A model generated the notes under the pieces. That model worked only from the letters and a program-made list of their open reading frames with translations, was not told the DNA's origin and ran no database searches. Below are positions 1 to 7,898 of a stretch of 64,000 nt of DNA, piece after piece (positions within the stretch are counted from its first letter, which is position 1; every line of letters starts with the position of its first letter). Both the position numbers and the translations under genes were made by a program. This stretch comes from Acuticoccus sediminis (GTDB lineage: Bacteria; Pseudomonadota; Alphaproteobacteria; Rhizobiales; Amorphaceae): positions 992,001-1,056,000 of the forward strand of contig NZ_QHHQ01000001.1 of assembly GCF_003258595.1 (NCBI RefSeq), in the 5' to 3' direction.

Positions 1-310
1 CGCGACGAACGACCGGGCGGCGATCGCGCGGGCGCCGGGCGTCGGCAAGCGCGTCGCCGAGCGGATCGCGACGGAACTGAAGTCCAAGGCCCCGGCGCCG
101 GGCATCGCCATCGCGGCGGCCGCGGCGGGAGCCTCCGCGGGCGTGGCGGCGGCCGAGGACGATGCACTGGCCGACGCCATCTCGGCGCTCACCAATCTCG
201 GCTACGACGAAGTGTCGGCGCGCAGCGCGGCGATGACGGCGCGCAAGGATCGGCCTGAGGCGGGCGCCGCCGAGCTGATCCGGGCCGGTCTCAAGGTGCT
301 CTCGGCATGA
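1..310 (+). CDS. ruvA: Holliday junction branch migration protein RuvA, C-terminal part (truncated by window edge)
   Basis: RuvA binds the four-way Holliday junction and loads the RuvB motor during recombinational repair. Only about the last 102 codons are present; the frame opens at base 2. The first residues contain the helix-hairpin-helix core ([15 protein letters not shown]), then an Ala/Gly-rich flexible linker, then the small C-terminal domain III that contacts RuvB ([19 protein letters not shown]...). The stop codon overlaps the ruvB start in an ATGA arrangement, so the two are translationally coupled, as is usual for ruvAB. The beginning of the gene lies outside the window. Confidence 0.93.
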   Translation, partial: ATNDRAAIARAPGVGKRVAERIATELKSKAPAPGIAIAAAAAGASAGVAAAEDDALADAISALTNLGYDEVSARSAAMTARKDRPEAGAAELIRAGLKVLSA

Positions 311-1326
311 GCGACCGCACCCTTTCCCCGGAGGAGCAGGACGGCGACCACGACCGCGCCCTGCGCCCGCAGCGCCTCGCCGACTTCGTCGGCCAGCCGG
401 CGGCCCGCGCCAACCTCGAGGTCTTCGTAAAGGCCGCGGCCTCGCGATCCGAGGCGCTGGACCATGTGCTGCTCGTCGGCCCGCCGGGCCTCGGCAAGAC
501 GACGATGGCGCAGATCGTCGCCAAGGAGCTCGGCGTCGGGTTCCGCTCCACCTCCGGGCCGGTGATCGCCAAGGCTGGCGACCTCGCCGCGCTGCTGACC
601 AATCTCGAGGAGCGGGACGTCCTCTTCATCGATGAGATCCACCGCCTGTCGCCCCACGTGGAGGAGATCCTCTACCCGGCGATGGAGGACTTCCAGCTCG
701 ACCTCATCATCGGCGAGGGGCCGGCGGCGCGTTCGGTGAAGATCGACCTCGCCAAGTTCACCCTCGTCGGCGCGACGACGCGCCTGGGACTGCTGACGAC
801 CCCGCTGCGGGACCGGTTCGGGATCCCGCTCCGCCTTGAATTCTACTCGGTGGAGGATCTGACGACGATCATCCGCCGTGGCGCCAACCTGATGGGGATC
901 GCCACCACGGACGAGGGCGCGGTCGAGATCGCCCGCCGCTCACGCGGGACGCCGCGCATCGCGGGCCGGCTGCTGCGCCGGGTGCGGGACTTCGCCATCG
1001 TCGGCGGGGCGGAGGCGATCGACCGCGAGATCGCCGATTCCGCGCTCCTGCGGCTCGACGTCGATGCCGCGGGGCTCGACGCGCTCGACCGGCGCTACCT
1101 GAAGCTCATCGCCGAGAACTACGGCGGCGGTCCGGTCGGGATCGAGACGATGGCCGCCGCGCTTTCCGAGCCGCGCGACGCGCTGGAGGACATCGTCGAG
1201 CCGTACCTGTTGCAGCAGGGGTATCTGCAGCGCACGCCGCGCGGCCGCCTGCTGACGGCCCGGGCGTTCGAGCATCTCGGCATCGAGGCGCCCCGCGGCC
1301 CGGGCCAGGGTGCGCTCTTCGGCTGA
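307..1326 (+). CDS. ruvB: Holliday junction DNA helicase RuvB
   Basis: RuvB is the hexameric AAA+ motor that drives branch migration of Holliday junctions together with RuvA. The protein is 339 aa, a normal length. The Walker A box GPPGLGKT is near residue 59 and Walker [10 protein letters not shown] near residue 108; the arginine-finger/sensor region ([18 protein letters not shown]) and the C-terminal winged helix ([42 protein letters not shown]) are intact. It starts at the ATG that overlaps the ruvA stop by 4 bases. A short hairpin (CCGAAA/TTTCGG) follows the stop, before a convergent small gene. Confidence 0.97.
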   Translation: MSDRTLSPEEQDGDHDRALRPQRLADFVGQPAARANLEVFVKAAASRSEALDHVLLVGPPGLGKTTMAQIVAKELGVGFRSTSGPVIAKAGDLAALLTNLEERDVLFIDEIHRLSPHVEEILYPAMEDFQLDLIIGEGPAARSVKIDLAKFTLVGATTRLGLLTTPLRDRFGIPLRLEFYSVEDLTTIIRRGANLMGIATTDEGAVEIARRSRGTPRIAGRLLRRVRDFAIVGGAEAIDREIADSALLRLDVDAAGLDALDRRYLKLIAENYGGGPVGIETMAAALSEPRDALEDIVEPYLLQQGYLQRTPRGRLLTARAFEHLGIEAPRGPGQGALFG

Positions 1327-1398
1327 CGCGCCGAAACCGTTTCGGAATGGGAGGAGGGGCCGCGTGTGTTCGCCCGCCATGGCGGGGGGCGCCTGGCG

Positions 1399-1752
1399 TC
1401 AGGCGCCGATGGCCTCGAAAAGGGCCTCGTCCCGGATCGAGGCGGCGATGTCGATCGAGAGCCCCTCGAGCGAGGCGATGGGCGTGTGGGTTCGCTCGTC
1501 GACGACGAAGATCGCCCTCACCGTGCCGGCGACCAGGCGCCGGCCGCGCGGCTCGAAGCGGAAGCCGCAGCCGACCACGGTGATCGCGGTGCCGTCGGCG
1601 GTGTGGAAGATGAAAGTGGTGTCGGTCCCCACCGTCACCTCAGCGGTCTCGAACTGTGCGAGATCGATCGGCAGGCGACAGGGGATGACCGGGAAAGCGT
1701 TGCAAGGTCTCATCGGTCTGAAGCTCGGTTGCAGTTGATGGATTTGGGTCAT
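1399..1752 (-). CDS. Small hypothetical protein with a beta-rich, RTX-protein-like segment
   Basis: A 117-aa protein of unknown function, convergent with ruvB. From about residue 35 it reads like a compact beta domain (VTVGTDTTFIFHTADGTAITVVGCGF, then GTVRAIFVVDERTHTPIASLEGLSIDI). This resembles, by eye, the short repeats near the ends of secreted RTX/hemolysin-type calcium-binding proteins (F-x-Y-x-DGT-x-x-x-x-GxGF ... GTVT-x-I). No signal peptide, no GGxGxD calcium repeats. Start uncertain: the ATG used here has no good Shine-Dalgarno and an internal ATG (residue 14, MRPCNAF) is possible. The codon positions look coding and the other strand does not. It could be a remnant of a larger secreted protein. 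Confidence 0.5.
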   Translation of the reverse strand: MTQIHQLQPSFRPMRPCNAFPVIPCRLPIDLAQFETAEVTVGTDTTFIFHTADGTAITVVGCGFRFEPRGRRLVAGTVRAIFVVDERTHTPIASLEGLSIDIAASIRDEALFEAIGA

Positions 1753-1791
1753 CGGACTGAAGTCGGTTCGGTGAGCTCCGTGTCGCTCTCG

Positions 1792-1818
1792 AAAAAGGTC
1801 CCGGCCGAAGCCGGGATC
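1792..1818 (-). terminator. Rho-independent terminator with UUCG tetraloop (minus strand)
   Basis: On the minus strand the arms TCCCGGC and GCCGGGA enclose a TTCG tetraloop, and the stem is followed by CC then TTTTT. It would stop minus-strand transcription about 40 bases before the small gene at 1399-1752, so it ends an upstream minus-strand transcript or works as a leader attenuator for that gene. Confidence 0.6.
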
Positions 1819-1941
1819 AGTGTCGAGGAGATCGCGCCGGCGGCGGGGAAGCGGTGCCCTTGCCGGCTCCCAGAAGATGGTCCCGTCAGGCGCGGCCGGG
1901 TTTGACGCACGTCACACTTTTTGCGTCTGCGGCCTCCGGGC

Positions 1942-1975
1942 AAAAAAAAGGCCCCGGCGCGGGGCGCCAGGGGCC
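1942..1975 (-). terminator. Strong Rho-independent terminator (minus strand)
   Basis: Minus-strand stem GGCCCC-(T)-GGCGC / GCGCC-GGGGCC with a CCC loop, 11 base pairs with one bulge, followed by eight T. No minus-strand protein gene lies upstream of it before the divergent TRAP operon, so it must end a non-coding transcript; see the small RNA entry. Confidence 0.8.
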
Positions 1976-2045
1976 AGTTGCGAGGAGGATCGCACCGAAC
2001 GAACGGGAGCTGCCCGCCCGGTGCACATGAAATGGGACCCCATTG
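1942..2045 (-). ncRNA. Candidate trans-acting small RNA with anti-Shine-Dalgarno loop
   Basis: Read on the minus strand, this stretch has three consecutive hairpins and no reading frame. The first has closing arms GCACCG/CGGTGC (plus coordinates about 1992-2023) with an inner GGG/CCC pair. The second is GCGA-TCCTCC-TCGC (1980-1993), whose loop is complementary to a Shine-Dalgarno sequence. The third is the strong intrinsic terminator at 1942-1975. This layout, with a CCUCC loop and a terminal terminator hairpin, is that of several alphaproteobacterial trans-encoded small RNAs (the rhizobial alpha-r families). The 5' end is not determined; I placed it near an AATGGG-AC-CCCATT inverted repeat. 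It lies in the gap upstream of, and divergent from, the TRAP operon. I could not assign it to a named family. Confidence 0.55.
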
Positions 2046-2209
2046 GCCTTGCTTATTTGACCGGCATCACAGTTTTGTCGTGCGAGACCTCAGGAACTAA
2101 TATTCTACAATGATGTAGCTGTTGCTGGCGGGTTCAGTGTCGGCTACTCTGTTGGGAAGGGGCTAAGGCCCCAAGAAAACGGTGCATAAGCACGGCTTTG
2201 GGGGAAACG

Positions 2210-3220
2210 ATGATCCGCACGTTGCTCGCCGGCGTGGCGCTGGCGACCTTTTCCGTGTCCGGCGCTTTCGCGCAGGACGTCACGCTTCGCATTCAGACCC
2301 ATTTGTCGCCGGAATCGGTCTCCGGCCGGCAGGCTGCGCAGTTCTTCGACGACATCCAGGTGATGTCGGGCGGGCGCATCGCGGTCGAGCCGTTCTTCTC
2401 CTCGGCGGTCGTGAAGTCGGTCGAGACGTTCGACGCCGCGGTGAACGGCATCCTCGACGGTGACATGACCGGCGGCGCCTACCAGACCGGCAAGGACCCG
2501 GCCTTCCAGTTCGTCGGCGACCCGATGGGCGGCTACGACACGCCCTGGCAGATGTACGCCTTCCTCTACGAAGGCGGCGGCCTCGAAGCGGCGCAGAAGC
2601 TCTACAACGAATACGGAATGGAGCTGATCGGCTGGTGGATTCCTGGTCAGGAGTCGCTCGCCTCGTCGGAGCCGATCGACGGGCCGGAGGCGCTCAAGGA
2701 CTGGAAGTTCCGTTCGCCGCCGGGGATGGAGACGAAGATCTTCGCCAACCTCGGCGCCTCGCCCATCGTGATGGACTTCACCGAAGTCTTCACCGCGCTG
2801 GAGTCGGGGATCATCTCGGGCGCCGACGCGTCGAACCTCTCCACCAACCAGTCGCTCGGGCTCTACGATATCGCGAAGTACGCGACCTATCCGGGCTTCC
2901 ACTCGATGCCGGCGGACCACCTCGCGATCAACAAGACCGTCTGGGACTCGATGCCCGAGGACCTGCAGCGGATCATCCAGGTGGCGATGCAGAAGCTCGC
3001 CTTCCGCACGACGCTCGCCTACGCGGTCGACATCCAGCGCGCCGCCAACGAGCTCGAGGCCAAGGGGATCGTGCTGGAGGACTGGTCGCCGGAGGATCGC
3101 CGGGTGTTCCGCGAGGCCGCCGTCTCCGCCTGGGATGAGTTCGCGACGACCGACAACGCCAAGGCGCTGGTCGCGCAGCACAAGGAATTCCTGAAGACCA
3201 TCGGCCTCCTCGGCGACTAG
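2210..3220 (+). CDS. TRAP transporter substrate-binding protein DctP (copy 1)
   Basis: Periplasmic solute receptor of a tripartite ATP-independent transporter, which captures a (usually carboxylated) substrate and delivers it to the DctQM membrane pair. 336 aa from the ATG chosen because GGGGG lies 5-10 bases ahead of it; an upstream in-frame TTG adds 4 residues and is unlikely. A signal peptide ends at about residue 22 (TFSVSGAFA|QD). The DctP fold is recognisable (LRIQTHLSPESVSGRQAAQFFDDIQVMSGGRIAVEPFFSS; DWKFRSPPGMETKIFANLGASPIVMDFTEVFTALESGIISGAD). A second, very similar copy follows, then DctQ and DctM, all on the same strand. The substrate cannot be read from sequence; the type resembles the mannitol/chloroaromatic (FcbT) class. 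Confidence 0.92.
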   Translation: MIRTLLAGVALATFSVSGAFAQDVTLRIQTHLSPESVSGRQAAQFFDDIQVMSGGRIAVEPFFSSAVVKSVETFDAAVNGILDGDMTGGAYQTGKDPAFQFVGDPMGGYDTPWQMYAFLYEGGGLEAAQKLYNEYGMELIGWWIPGQESLASSEPIDGPEALKDWKFRSPPGMETKIFANLGASPIVMDFTEVFTALESGIISGADASNLSTNQSLGLYDIAKYATYPGFHSMPADHLAINKTVWDSMPEDLQRIIQVAMQKLAFRTTLAYAVDIQRAANELEAKGIVLEDWSPEDRRVFREAAVSAWDEFATTDNAKALVAQHKEFLKTIGLLGD

Positions 3221-3403
3221 GAGCGCCCGCGCGTGGCGGCGACGCTGGGCCCGAGTGCGGCCCGGCCCTTGCCCGCAGACCGAAGCATTGAAGTTCGTGG
3301 CGCCGCAGGACCGGCGGCGCCCGTCGACACGGGGCCGCGGCGTTCGCGGTCCATGGGGCCCGAGCGGCGAAAGAACGCCGGGTCGTTTCCACAGGGAGGA
3401 AGA

Positions 3404-4423
3404 ATGAAGAACGCGATCGCCATCGGTACGCTGTCGGCGTGCCTCGCGCTGCCCGTCGGCGCCCAGGCGCAGGAATACACCCTGCGCATCCAGAGCCTCT
3501 TCGCCGAGGCATCGCTGCCCGGACAGAACCTCCTGCAGTTCTACGACGATATCGAGGTCATGTCGGGCGGGCGCATCAAGGTCGAGCCGTTCTTCTCCTC
3601 GGCGGTGGTCAAGTCGCCGGAGACGTTCGACGCCGTGATCAACGGCATCCTCGACGGCGACACGACGCAGCCGTCCTACCAGGTCGGCAAGGACACCGCG
3701 TTCCAGTTCGTCGGCGATCCGATGGGCGGCTACGACACGCCGTGGCAGATGTACGCCTGGCTCTACGAGGCGGGCGGCCTGGAGATGGCCCGCGAGCTCT
3801 ACGCCGAGTACGGCATGTTCCTCGTCGGCTGGTGGGTGCACGGGCCGGAGTCGCTGTCCTCCTCCAAGCCGCTGGCCTCGGTCGAGGACCTGAAGGGCTG
3901 GAAGTTCCGCTCGCCGCCGGGGATGGAGACGGACATCTTCGCCAACCTCGGCGCGTCGCCGGTGGTGATGGACTTCACCGAGATCTTCACCGCGATGGAA
4001 TCCGGGGTGATCGACGGGGCGGACGCCTCGAACCTCTCGGTCAACAAGTCGCTCGGCATCTACGACGTGGTAGACCACGCGACGTACCCGGGCTTCCACT
4101 CGATGCCGGCGGACCACTTCGCGATGCGGCTGGAGCAGTGGGAGTCGTTCCCGGACGACATCAAGCGGATCATCGAGGTCGCCTGGGAGAAGCTCTCCTT
4201 CCGTGACTCGCTCTCCGGCGAGGTGGCGATCGCCATGACCGCCAACGAACTGCGCGAGGCGGGCAAGACCCTCCACGCCTGGTCGCTGGAGGACCGCAAG
4301 GCGTTCCGCGAGGGTGCCGTGAAGGCGTGGGACACCTACGCCGACTCCGACCGCGCGAAGGCGATCGTCGCCTCGCAGAAGGACTTCATGACCCAGATCG
4401 GCCTGATCGGCGACGGTCAGTAA
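3404..4423 (+). CDS. TRAP transporter substrate-binding protein DctP (copy 2)
   Basis: Second periplasmic receptor of the same TRAP system, 339 aa. The ATG is preceded by AGGGAGGA at ideal spacing; the upstream in-frame extension is not used. Signal peptide to about residue 21 (LPVGAQA|QE). It aligns without large gaps to copy 1 and long blocks are the same (MSGGRI-VEPFFSSAVVKS-ETFDA, FQFVGDPMGGYDTPWQMYA, WKFRSPPGMET-IFANLGASP-VMDFTE-FTA-ESG), while ligand-facing stretches differ (copy 1 GWWIPGQESLASSEPI; copy 2 GWWVHGPESLSSSKPL). This is tandem duplication with divergence, so the two receptors probably feed one membrane pair with related substrates. The 183-base gap between the copies has no gene. 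Confidence 0.92.
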   Translation: MKNAIAIGTLSACLALPVGAQAQEYTLRIQSLFAEASLPGQNLLQFYDDIEVMSGGRIKVEPFFSSAVVKSPETFDAVINGILDGDTTQPSYQVGKDTAFQFVGDPMGGYDTPWQMYAWLYEAGGLEMARELYAEYGMFLVGWWVHGPESLSSSKPLASVEDLKGWKFRSPPGMETDIFANLGASPVVMDFTEIFTAMESGVIDGADASNLSVNKSLGIYDVVDHATYPGFHSMPADHFAMRLEQWESFPDDIKRIIEVAWEKLSFRDSLSGEVAIAMTANELREAGKTLHAWSLEDRKAFREGAVKAWDTYADSDRAKAIVASQKDFMTQIGLIGDGQ

Positions 4424-4429
4424 TCCGCC

Positions 4430-4452
4430 GGCGCCGGGGATCGCCCGGCGCC
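4430..4452 (+). other. GC-rich inverted repeat in the DctP2-DctQ gap
   Basis: Perfect 9-bp arms GGCGCCGGG / CCCGGCGCC around GATCG, starting seven bases after the DctP copy 2 stop, without a T tract. Such a hairpin could stabilise the receptor mRNA or partly attenuate transcription into dctQM. The rest of the 287-base gap up to dctQ shows no gene. The same arms recur after dctM at 7120-7140. Confidence 0.5.
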
Positions 4453-4710
4453 CCGGTGCATCCGCCCGCGTCCGGAAGCGATCCGGCAAGTGGGCACCCC
4501 CCTCGGTCCGGGGCGACCGGCGGGGCCTGACGGGCACGTGGCGACGGGAGGTCGCCGCGGCGCCCGGGTGCACCGGCACCGTCGCGGCAGGGCGTGCCCG
4601 CCGCGGCAACCGCGACGCGGCAGGTCCGGGCCCGCCGCGTCCGCTTCCGTCCGGCGGGTGCGGTCCGCCGACCCGATCCGATGTGCCGAGATCTCGAGGC
4701 TCCAATCGCC

Positions 4711-5286
4711 ATGTATGAAGTCAAACCCAAATCGCCGATCGACTATATCAGCCTCGCGATCAGCCGCGTCGGGCTGTTCCTCGTATCGGTCATCGTTGCG
4801 ATCATGTTCTACGAAGTCGTGATGCGGTACTTCTTCGAGAAGCCGACGCTCTGGGTCAACGAGATGAGCCTGTGGATCGGCGGCTTCATCTACCTGCTCG
4901 CCGGGCTCTACGTGCTGCAGCAGCGCGGCCACATCCGCATCACGCTCCTCTACGACATCGTCCCGCGCAACGTGCAGCGGCTGTTCGACGTGATCTCGAC
5001 CATCTGCATCTGCATCTTCGCCTTCATGGTGATCATGGGCGGGCTGAACGAGGCGGTGCAGAAATATGGCCGCTGGGAGACCTTCGGCACGGCCTGGGAT
5101 CCGCCGATCCCGGCGACGATGAAGCCGGCGATCCTGATCGTGTCCGGCCTCATCATCCTCCAGGCCATCGCCAACCTGATCGCGGACTGGAAGGAGACGC
5201 CGATGCCCGAAGGCTTCGTCGAGGACGACGTCGTGGGCGAATTGCGCGACTCCTACCGCGACACCATCACCGACCGCCACGACTGA
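4711..5286 (+). CDS. TRAP transporter small permease DctQ
   Basis: Small membrane subunit that links the receptor and the large permease of the TRAP transporter. 191 aa from the ATG at MYEVKPKSPIDYI. Four hydrophobic segments fit the family (about residues 15-35, 50-68, 88-110, 138-155), with the typical WVNEMSLWIGGFIYLLAGLYVL stretch in the second. A 30-base-upstream in-frame ATG (MCRDLEAPIA...) is an alternative start; neither has a strong Shine-Dalgarno. The C-terminus is acidic and cytosolic. The gene ends 34 bases before dctM. Confidence 0.85.
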   Translation: MYEVKPKSPIDYISLAISRVGLFLVSVIVAIMFYEVVMRYFFEKPTLWVNEMSLWIGGFIYLLAGLYVLQQRGHIRITLLYDIVPRNVQRLFDVISTICICIFAFMVIMGGLNEAVQKYGRWETFGTAWDPPIPATMKPAILIVSGLIILQAIANLIADWKETPMPEGFVEDDVVGELRDSYRDTITDRHD

Positions 5287-5320
5287 CGCTGACGCGCCAC
5301 GCGCCAACGGACTGGATACG

Positions 5321-7099
5321 ATGCCCTTTTACCCCTGGCTGCTCGTCCTCATCCTCGCGATCGCCGCATTCCTGGTGATGGCCGTACGCGGCCACGACCG
5401 CGCCGCGGCCGTCCTGCTCGCGGTCGCGGCCACCGTCCTCATCTTCGTCCTGCCGCCGGACTTCGCCACCGCGCCGGACACGCAGCCGCTGCGCGACCAG
5501 ATCTGGGCGCTCTACGGCCAGCTGCCGAAGGTCTCGGGGATGCACATCGCCACGATCTCGATCATCCTTTTGATCGGCATCGTCGTGCTGCTCGCCATCG
5601 GCATGCCGCTCGGCTTCGCGTCGGGCTTCCTCGCCGTGGTGGTGCTCTACCTGCGCTTCGGGCCGGATGTCCTGTTCCGCCAGTTCGGCACGGGGCCCTA
5701 CTCGGTCTTCTCGCAGCGCATCTACGGGCTGATGACCGACTACGTCATCATCTCGGTGCCGCTCTTCATCTTCATGGCGTCGCTGCTGGAGCGCTCCGGC
5801 CTCGCCCGGGACATGTACGGCTCGCTCAACATCTGGCTGTCGCGCACCCGGGGCGGCATCGCGCTGGTGACGGCCATCATGGCGATCATCATGGCTGCGA
5901 TGTCCGGCATCATCGGTGGCGAGGTGGTGCTGCTCGGCCTGATCGCGCTGCCGCAGATGCTGCGCCTCGGCTACAACCAGAACCTCGCCATCGGCACGAT
6001 CTGCGCCTCCGGCTCGCTGGGGACGATGATCCCGCCGTCGATCGTCCTCATCATCTACGGCCTCGTCACCGAGACCTCGATCCAGAAGCTCTTCACGGCG
6101 GCGTTCATCCCGGGCTTCATCCTCGCCTCGTTCTACCTGATCTACATCATCGTCCGCACACAGCTGAACCCGTCGCTGGCGCCGCTGCCGGAGCCGCGCG
6201 ACGACGACCTCGTCGGCTGGCAGAAGCCGGTGCGCTTCGCCGCGTTCCTGATGACGCTCTTCTCCGGCATCGCGGTGGCGGCGGGGCTCCTCCTGCTCGC
6301 GCAGGGCACCGTGGGCGGGCGCACGTCCGGCTTCTTCACCACCGATCCGGTCATCGACGCCGTGGGCCTCTTCGTCGCCGCCGTCGTCCTGCTGCTCTTC
6401 GTCTCCGTCGCGTTCGGCCGAAGGATCGCAGGCGAGGGGTGGGCGATGGGCAAGGGCCTCGTCGCGCCGATGGTCGTGGTCTTCGTCGTGCTGGGCTCGA
6501 TCTACGGCGGCGTCACGGGCATCACCGAGGCGGCCGGCATGGGCGTCGTCGCGGTTCTGCTCTTCATCATCCTGCGCGGCGAGTTCACGTGGTCGCTGTT
6601 CTACCAGTCCCTCCAGCGCACGTTCAAATCGACCGGCACCATCCTGATGGTCACCTTCGGCGCCACGGTGCTCGCGGGGTCCTACTCCATCGCGGGCGGG
6701 CCGGCGTACGTGGCGAACCTCATCACCGGGGCGGACCTCCCGCCGATGACGGTGATCCTCATCATGATGCTGATCTTCCTGTTCCTCGGCGCGCTGATGG
6801 ACTGGGTGGGGATCGTGCTCCTGGTGATGCCGGTCTTCCTGCCGATCATCCTGAAGCTCGACCTCGGGATGACCGCCGGGGACGCGCGGATCTGGTTCGG
6901 CATCCTCTTCTGCGTGAACATGCAGGTGTCCTTCCTGTCCCCGCCGTTCGGGCCGGCCGCCTTCTATCTGAAGTCCGTCGCGCCGCCGCACATCACGCTG
7001 CCGGACATCTTCAAGGGCTTCCTGCCCTTCATCGGCATCCAGCTCCTCGTGCTGGTGCTGATCCTGCTCTTCCCCGGCCTCACGCTGCTCCTGGTCTGA
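5321..7099 (+). CDS. TRAP transporter large permease DctM (extended type)
   Basis: Ion-coupled transport subunit of the TRAP system in the inner membrane. 592 aa, longer than the usual ~430 aa DctM: it has an N-terminal extension with two extra hydrophobic segments and a central insertion (about residues 285-370) with two more. Core family signatures are present: IGMPLGFASGFLAVVVLYL, GIIGGEVVLLGLIALPQMLRLGYNQNLAIGTICASGSLGTMIPPS, and LSPPFGPAAFYLKSVAPPHITLPDIFKGFLPF. Such long DctM proteins are known in the FcbT3-like group. A hairpin 21 bases downstream (7120-7140) probably ends the transcript. Confidence 0.92.
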   Translation: MPFYPWLLVLILAIAAFLVMAVRGHDRAAAVLLAVAATVLIFVLPPDFATAPDTQPLRDQIWALYGQLPKVSGMHIATISIILLIGIVVLLAIGMPLGFASGFLAVVVLYLRFGPDVLFRQFGTGPYSVFSQRIYGLMTDYVIISVPLFIFMASLLERSGLARDMYGSLNIWLSRTRGGIALVTAIMAIIMAAMSGIIGGEVVLLGLIALPQMLRLGYNQNLAIGTICASGSLGTMIPPSIVLIIYGLVTETSIQKLFTAAFIPGFILASFYLIYIIVRTQLNPSLAPLPEPRDDDLVGWQKPVRFAAFLMTLFSGIAVAAGLLLLAQGTVGGRTSGFFTTDPVIDAVGLFVAAVVLLLFVSVAFGRRIAGEGWAMGKGLVAPMVVVFVVLGSIYGGVTGITEAAGMGVVAVLLFIILRGEFTWSLFYQSLQRTFKSTGTILMVTFGATVLAGSYSIAGGPAYVANLITGADLPPMTVILIMMLIFLFLGALMDWVGIVLLVMPVFLPIILKLDLGMTAGDARIWFGILFCVNMQVSFLSPPFGPAAFYLKSVAPPHITLPDIFKGFLPFIGIQLLVLVLILLFPGLTLLLV

Positions 7100-7119
7100 G
7101 GCCGGACGCGAGGCAGGGC

Positions 7120-7140
7120 GGCGCCGGGTCCCCCGGCGCC
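7120..7140 (+). terminator. Terminator-like hairpin after dctM
   Basis: Perfect arms GGCGCCGGG / CCCGGCGCC with a TCC loop, the same arms as the hairpin between DctP copy 2 and dctQ. It has no T tract, so Rho-independent termination is not certain. Confidence 0.45.
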
Positions 7141-7189
7141 GTGACCAGCCGTTCATCGATTGGTCAAAAATAGGGCCGAACTCCCAATT

Positions 7190-7225
7190 GAAGATCCGGA
7201 CGCCGACGACGGCGTCCGGATCTTC
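7190..7225. repeat. Perfect 16-bp inverted repeat, 4-base loop
   Basis: Arms GAAGATCCGGACGCCG and CGGCGTCCGGATCTTC around ACGA. It is by far the longest perfect hairpin in the window. No T tract follows on either strand, so it is not a standard terminator. It sits between the end of the TRAP operon and the leader of the synthase operon. Confidence 0.75.
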
Positions 7226-7884
7226 GGCGCGACGCAGGCCCCGATCGGCGGCCGTTCGCTGCACCGCACAGCGGCCCCGGGCCCGCAAGGCCCTCGAGAT
7301 TTCCCAGTATTGTCAATTTCCTGAGACGGCTTTGGACTCGTCCGAAGCCGGTCGTTGCTGTCTGGCGACGGCACAATAGTGCAGTTGCGAGGTCACGATT
7401 CGGTGACCGCAGTGTTGGCGGGTCGCCGGGCCGCGCGGTTCTGGCCGGGGATTTGCAAGAAGAAGATCCTGCCGGTGTGGTGCAGCATGAAGGGCAGGCG
7501 AGGGGATCTCTATTGTCGCGGGTGCCATGTGACGTTCGCGTTACTGCTCGCGAAAAACGGAGAAGTTGTGACGCCGATGGCATAGAGGGGGCGCGTTGGG
7601 TGGTTGCGATTTAGCGCAGCGAACTTTATAGACAATGTCCACAATTGGTGCATATCGACGCAGACAAACGCTGACAAAAAGGACCGTTTGTATGTCAGCG
7701 ATTACATTTTCGTGTCCCCGCGTCGGGAAATGTTCTGACCGAACCGTCCGGTCAGGACGGGATGGGTGCGGTGCACCCCAACAGGTGTGGCGAACGACGC
7801 AGTTGTTATGGCCCAAATTATTGCAGGGGCTCCGTCTCTATACGGAATGGCTGTGTCGTTGTGCTGGTGATGTTGGGTGGCACA

Positions 7885-7898
7885 CGGTCGATCGACCG
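7885..7898. promoter_or_regulatory. 14-bp perfect palindrome, possible operator
   Basis: CGGTCGATCGACCG is fully self-complementary, a typical form for a dimeric regulator site, about 170 bases ahead of the TPR gene. No regulator gene lies next to it, so the role is inferred only from symmetry and position. Confidence 0.35.

Noticed and set aside
2144-4705. 853-aa minus-strand open frame across the TRAP receptors
   Set aside because: It is an antisense shadow of two clear DctP genes; composition is Arg/His/Gly-rich without any family pattern.
7541-7816. 91-aa minus-strand open frame in the leader
   Set aside because: No coding signature or Shine-Dalgarno; it runs through several inverted repeats.
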